A stretch of DNA of 64,000 nucleotides from Ornatilinea sp. (lineage in GTDB: Bacteria > Chloroflexota > Anaerolineae > Anaerolineales > Anaerolineaceae). Both the position numbers and the translations under genes were made by a program. Below are positions 63,905-64,000 of this stretch, in pieces. Under the pieces are notes generated by a model that did no database searches, was not told where the DNA came from, and worked only from the letters and a program-made list of their open reading frames with translations. Location: positions 20,298-84,297 of the forward strand of contig JAHDQE010000033.1 in assembly GCA_018433975.1 (NCBI GenBank), read 5' to 3'. Each line of letters starts with the position of its first letter. Position 1 is the first letter of the stretch.

Positions 63905-63989
63905 GTCGAGTAGCAAGAAGAGAGCTCTCTTGATCGGCCTCTCCGGTATTACAGAGAGTGATAATTCCTTTTTTTGTTAATTACTCGAC
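63905..63989 (-). ncRNA. candidate structured leader upstream of the TPR-GAF-GGDEF gene
   Basis: Read on the minus strand, an 8-bp closing helix GTCGAGTA / TACTCGAC (plus 63982-63989 with 63905-63912) encloses two hairpins: CTCTC / GAGAG (63939-63943 with 63954-63958) and AAGAG / CTCTT with an AGCT tetraloop (63918-63931). The layout resembles a small three-helix regulatory RNA. I do not recognise it as a known riboswitch, and the c-di-GMP class I core is not present. The structure is drawn by eye. Confidence 0.4.
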
Positions 63990-64000
63990 TTCGATTCCTA

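Overview
The window is about 64 kb of a moderate-GC bacterial chromosome. It most resembles a member of Chloroflexota, class Anaerolineae. This is an inference from gene content: a one-piece glycyl-tRNA synthetase with alpha and beta fused, many short-signal lipoproteins with proline/threonine-rich linkers, an AmrB/MEMO homologue, paired CorC/HlyC-type proteins, a reductive-dehalogenase-like iron-sulfur protein, and no LPS assembly genes in view. No phage, insertion sequence, CRISPR array or integrase was seen.

Layout. 1-20.4 kb is mostly housekeeping: a small membrane protein with its XRE regulator, a polytopic membrane protein, priA, a CorC-like protein overlapping amrB, a lipoprotein, sixA, a methyltransferase and murJ. 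A probable five-gene run follows (rhomboid protease, SDH/Clp-fold membrane proteinase, and three single-span coiled-coil proteins, the first carrying a helix-hairpin-helix domain). Then come tRNA-Gln and a tight glmU / corC-like / cdd / recO run. 20.4-34.2 kb is the most distinctive part: five tandem paralogous secreted subtilases (called S8-1 to S8-5 here by coordinate), all on the minus strand. Four have their own near-identical sigma-70-type promoter (TTGATT, 16 nt, TAAAAT), a conserved leader block, and a hairpin terminator at the end of the transcription unit. S8-1 has no promoter and seems to be read from S8-2. S8-5 has lost the catalytic serine and the oxyanion asparagine, and S8-1 has lost the oxyanion asparagine.

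34.5-46 kb returns to housekeeping: glyQS, metF, a beta-propeller/SH3 lipoprotein, dnaG, a DUF362 ferredoxin-type gene broken by one in-frame TAA, a PH-domain membrane protein and a DegT-family aminotransferase. 46-64 kb is signalling and envelope: a very large PAS/GAF/HD-GYP sensor, a lipoprotein, an orphan HExxH protein, DegV, a two-adaptor ABC exporter operon ending in a Gly-rich lipoprotein, a membrane-tethered RdhA-like protein, a VOC protein, and a TPR-GAF protein whose GGDEF domain has a degenerate active site but an intact I-site. A foldable RNA-like segment lies just upstream of that last gene.

Themes. Many genes act at or outside the membrane (five subtilases, rhomboid, SDH proteinase, at least four lipoproteins, ABC exporter), and two large proteins at 46-50 and 61-64 kb point to c-di-GMP turnover and sensing. 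The best candidates for something undescribed are the subtilase array with its built-in pseudoprotease and shared promoter/leader, the helix-hairpin-helix coiled-coil membrane operon, and the membrane-anchored RdhA-like protein.
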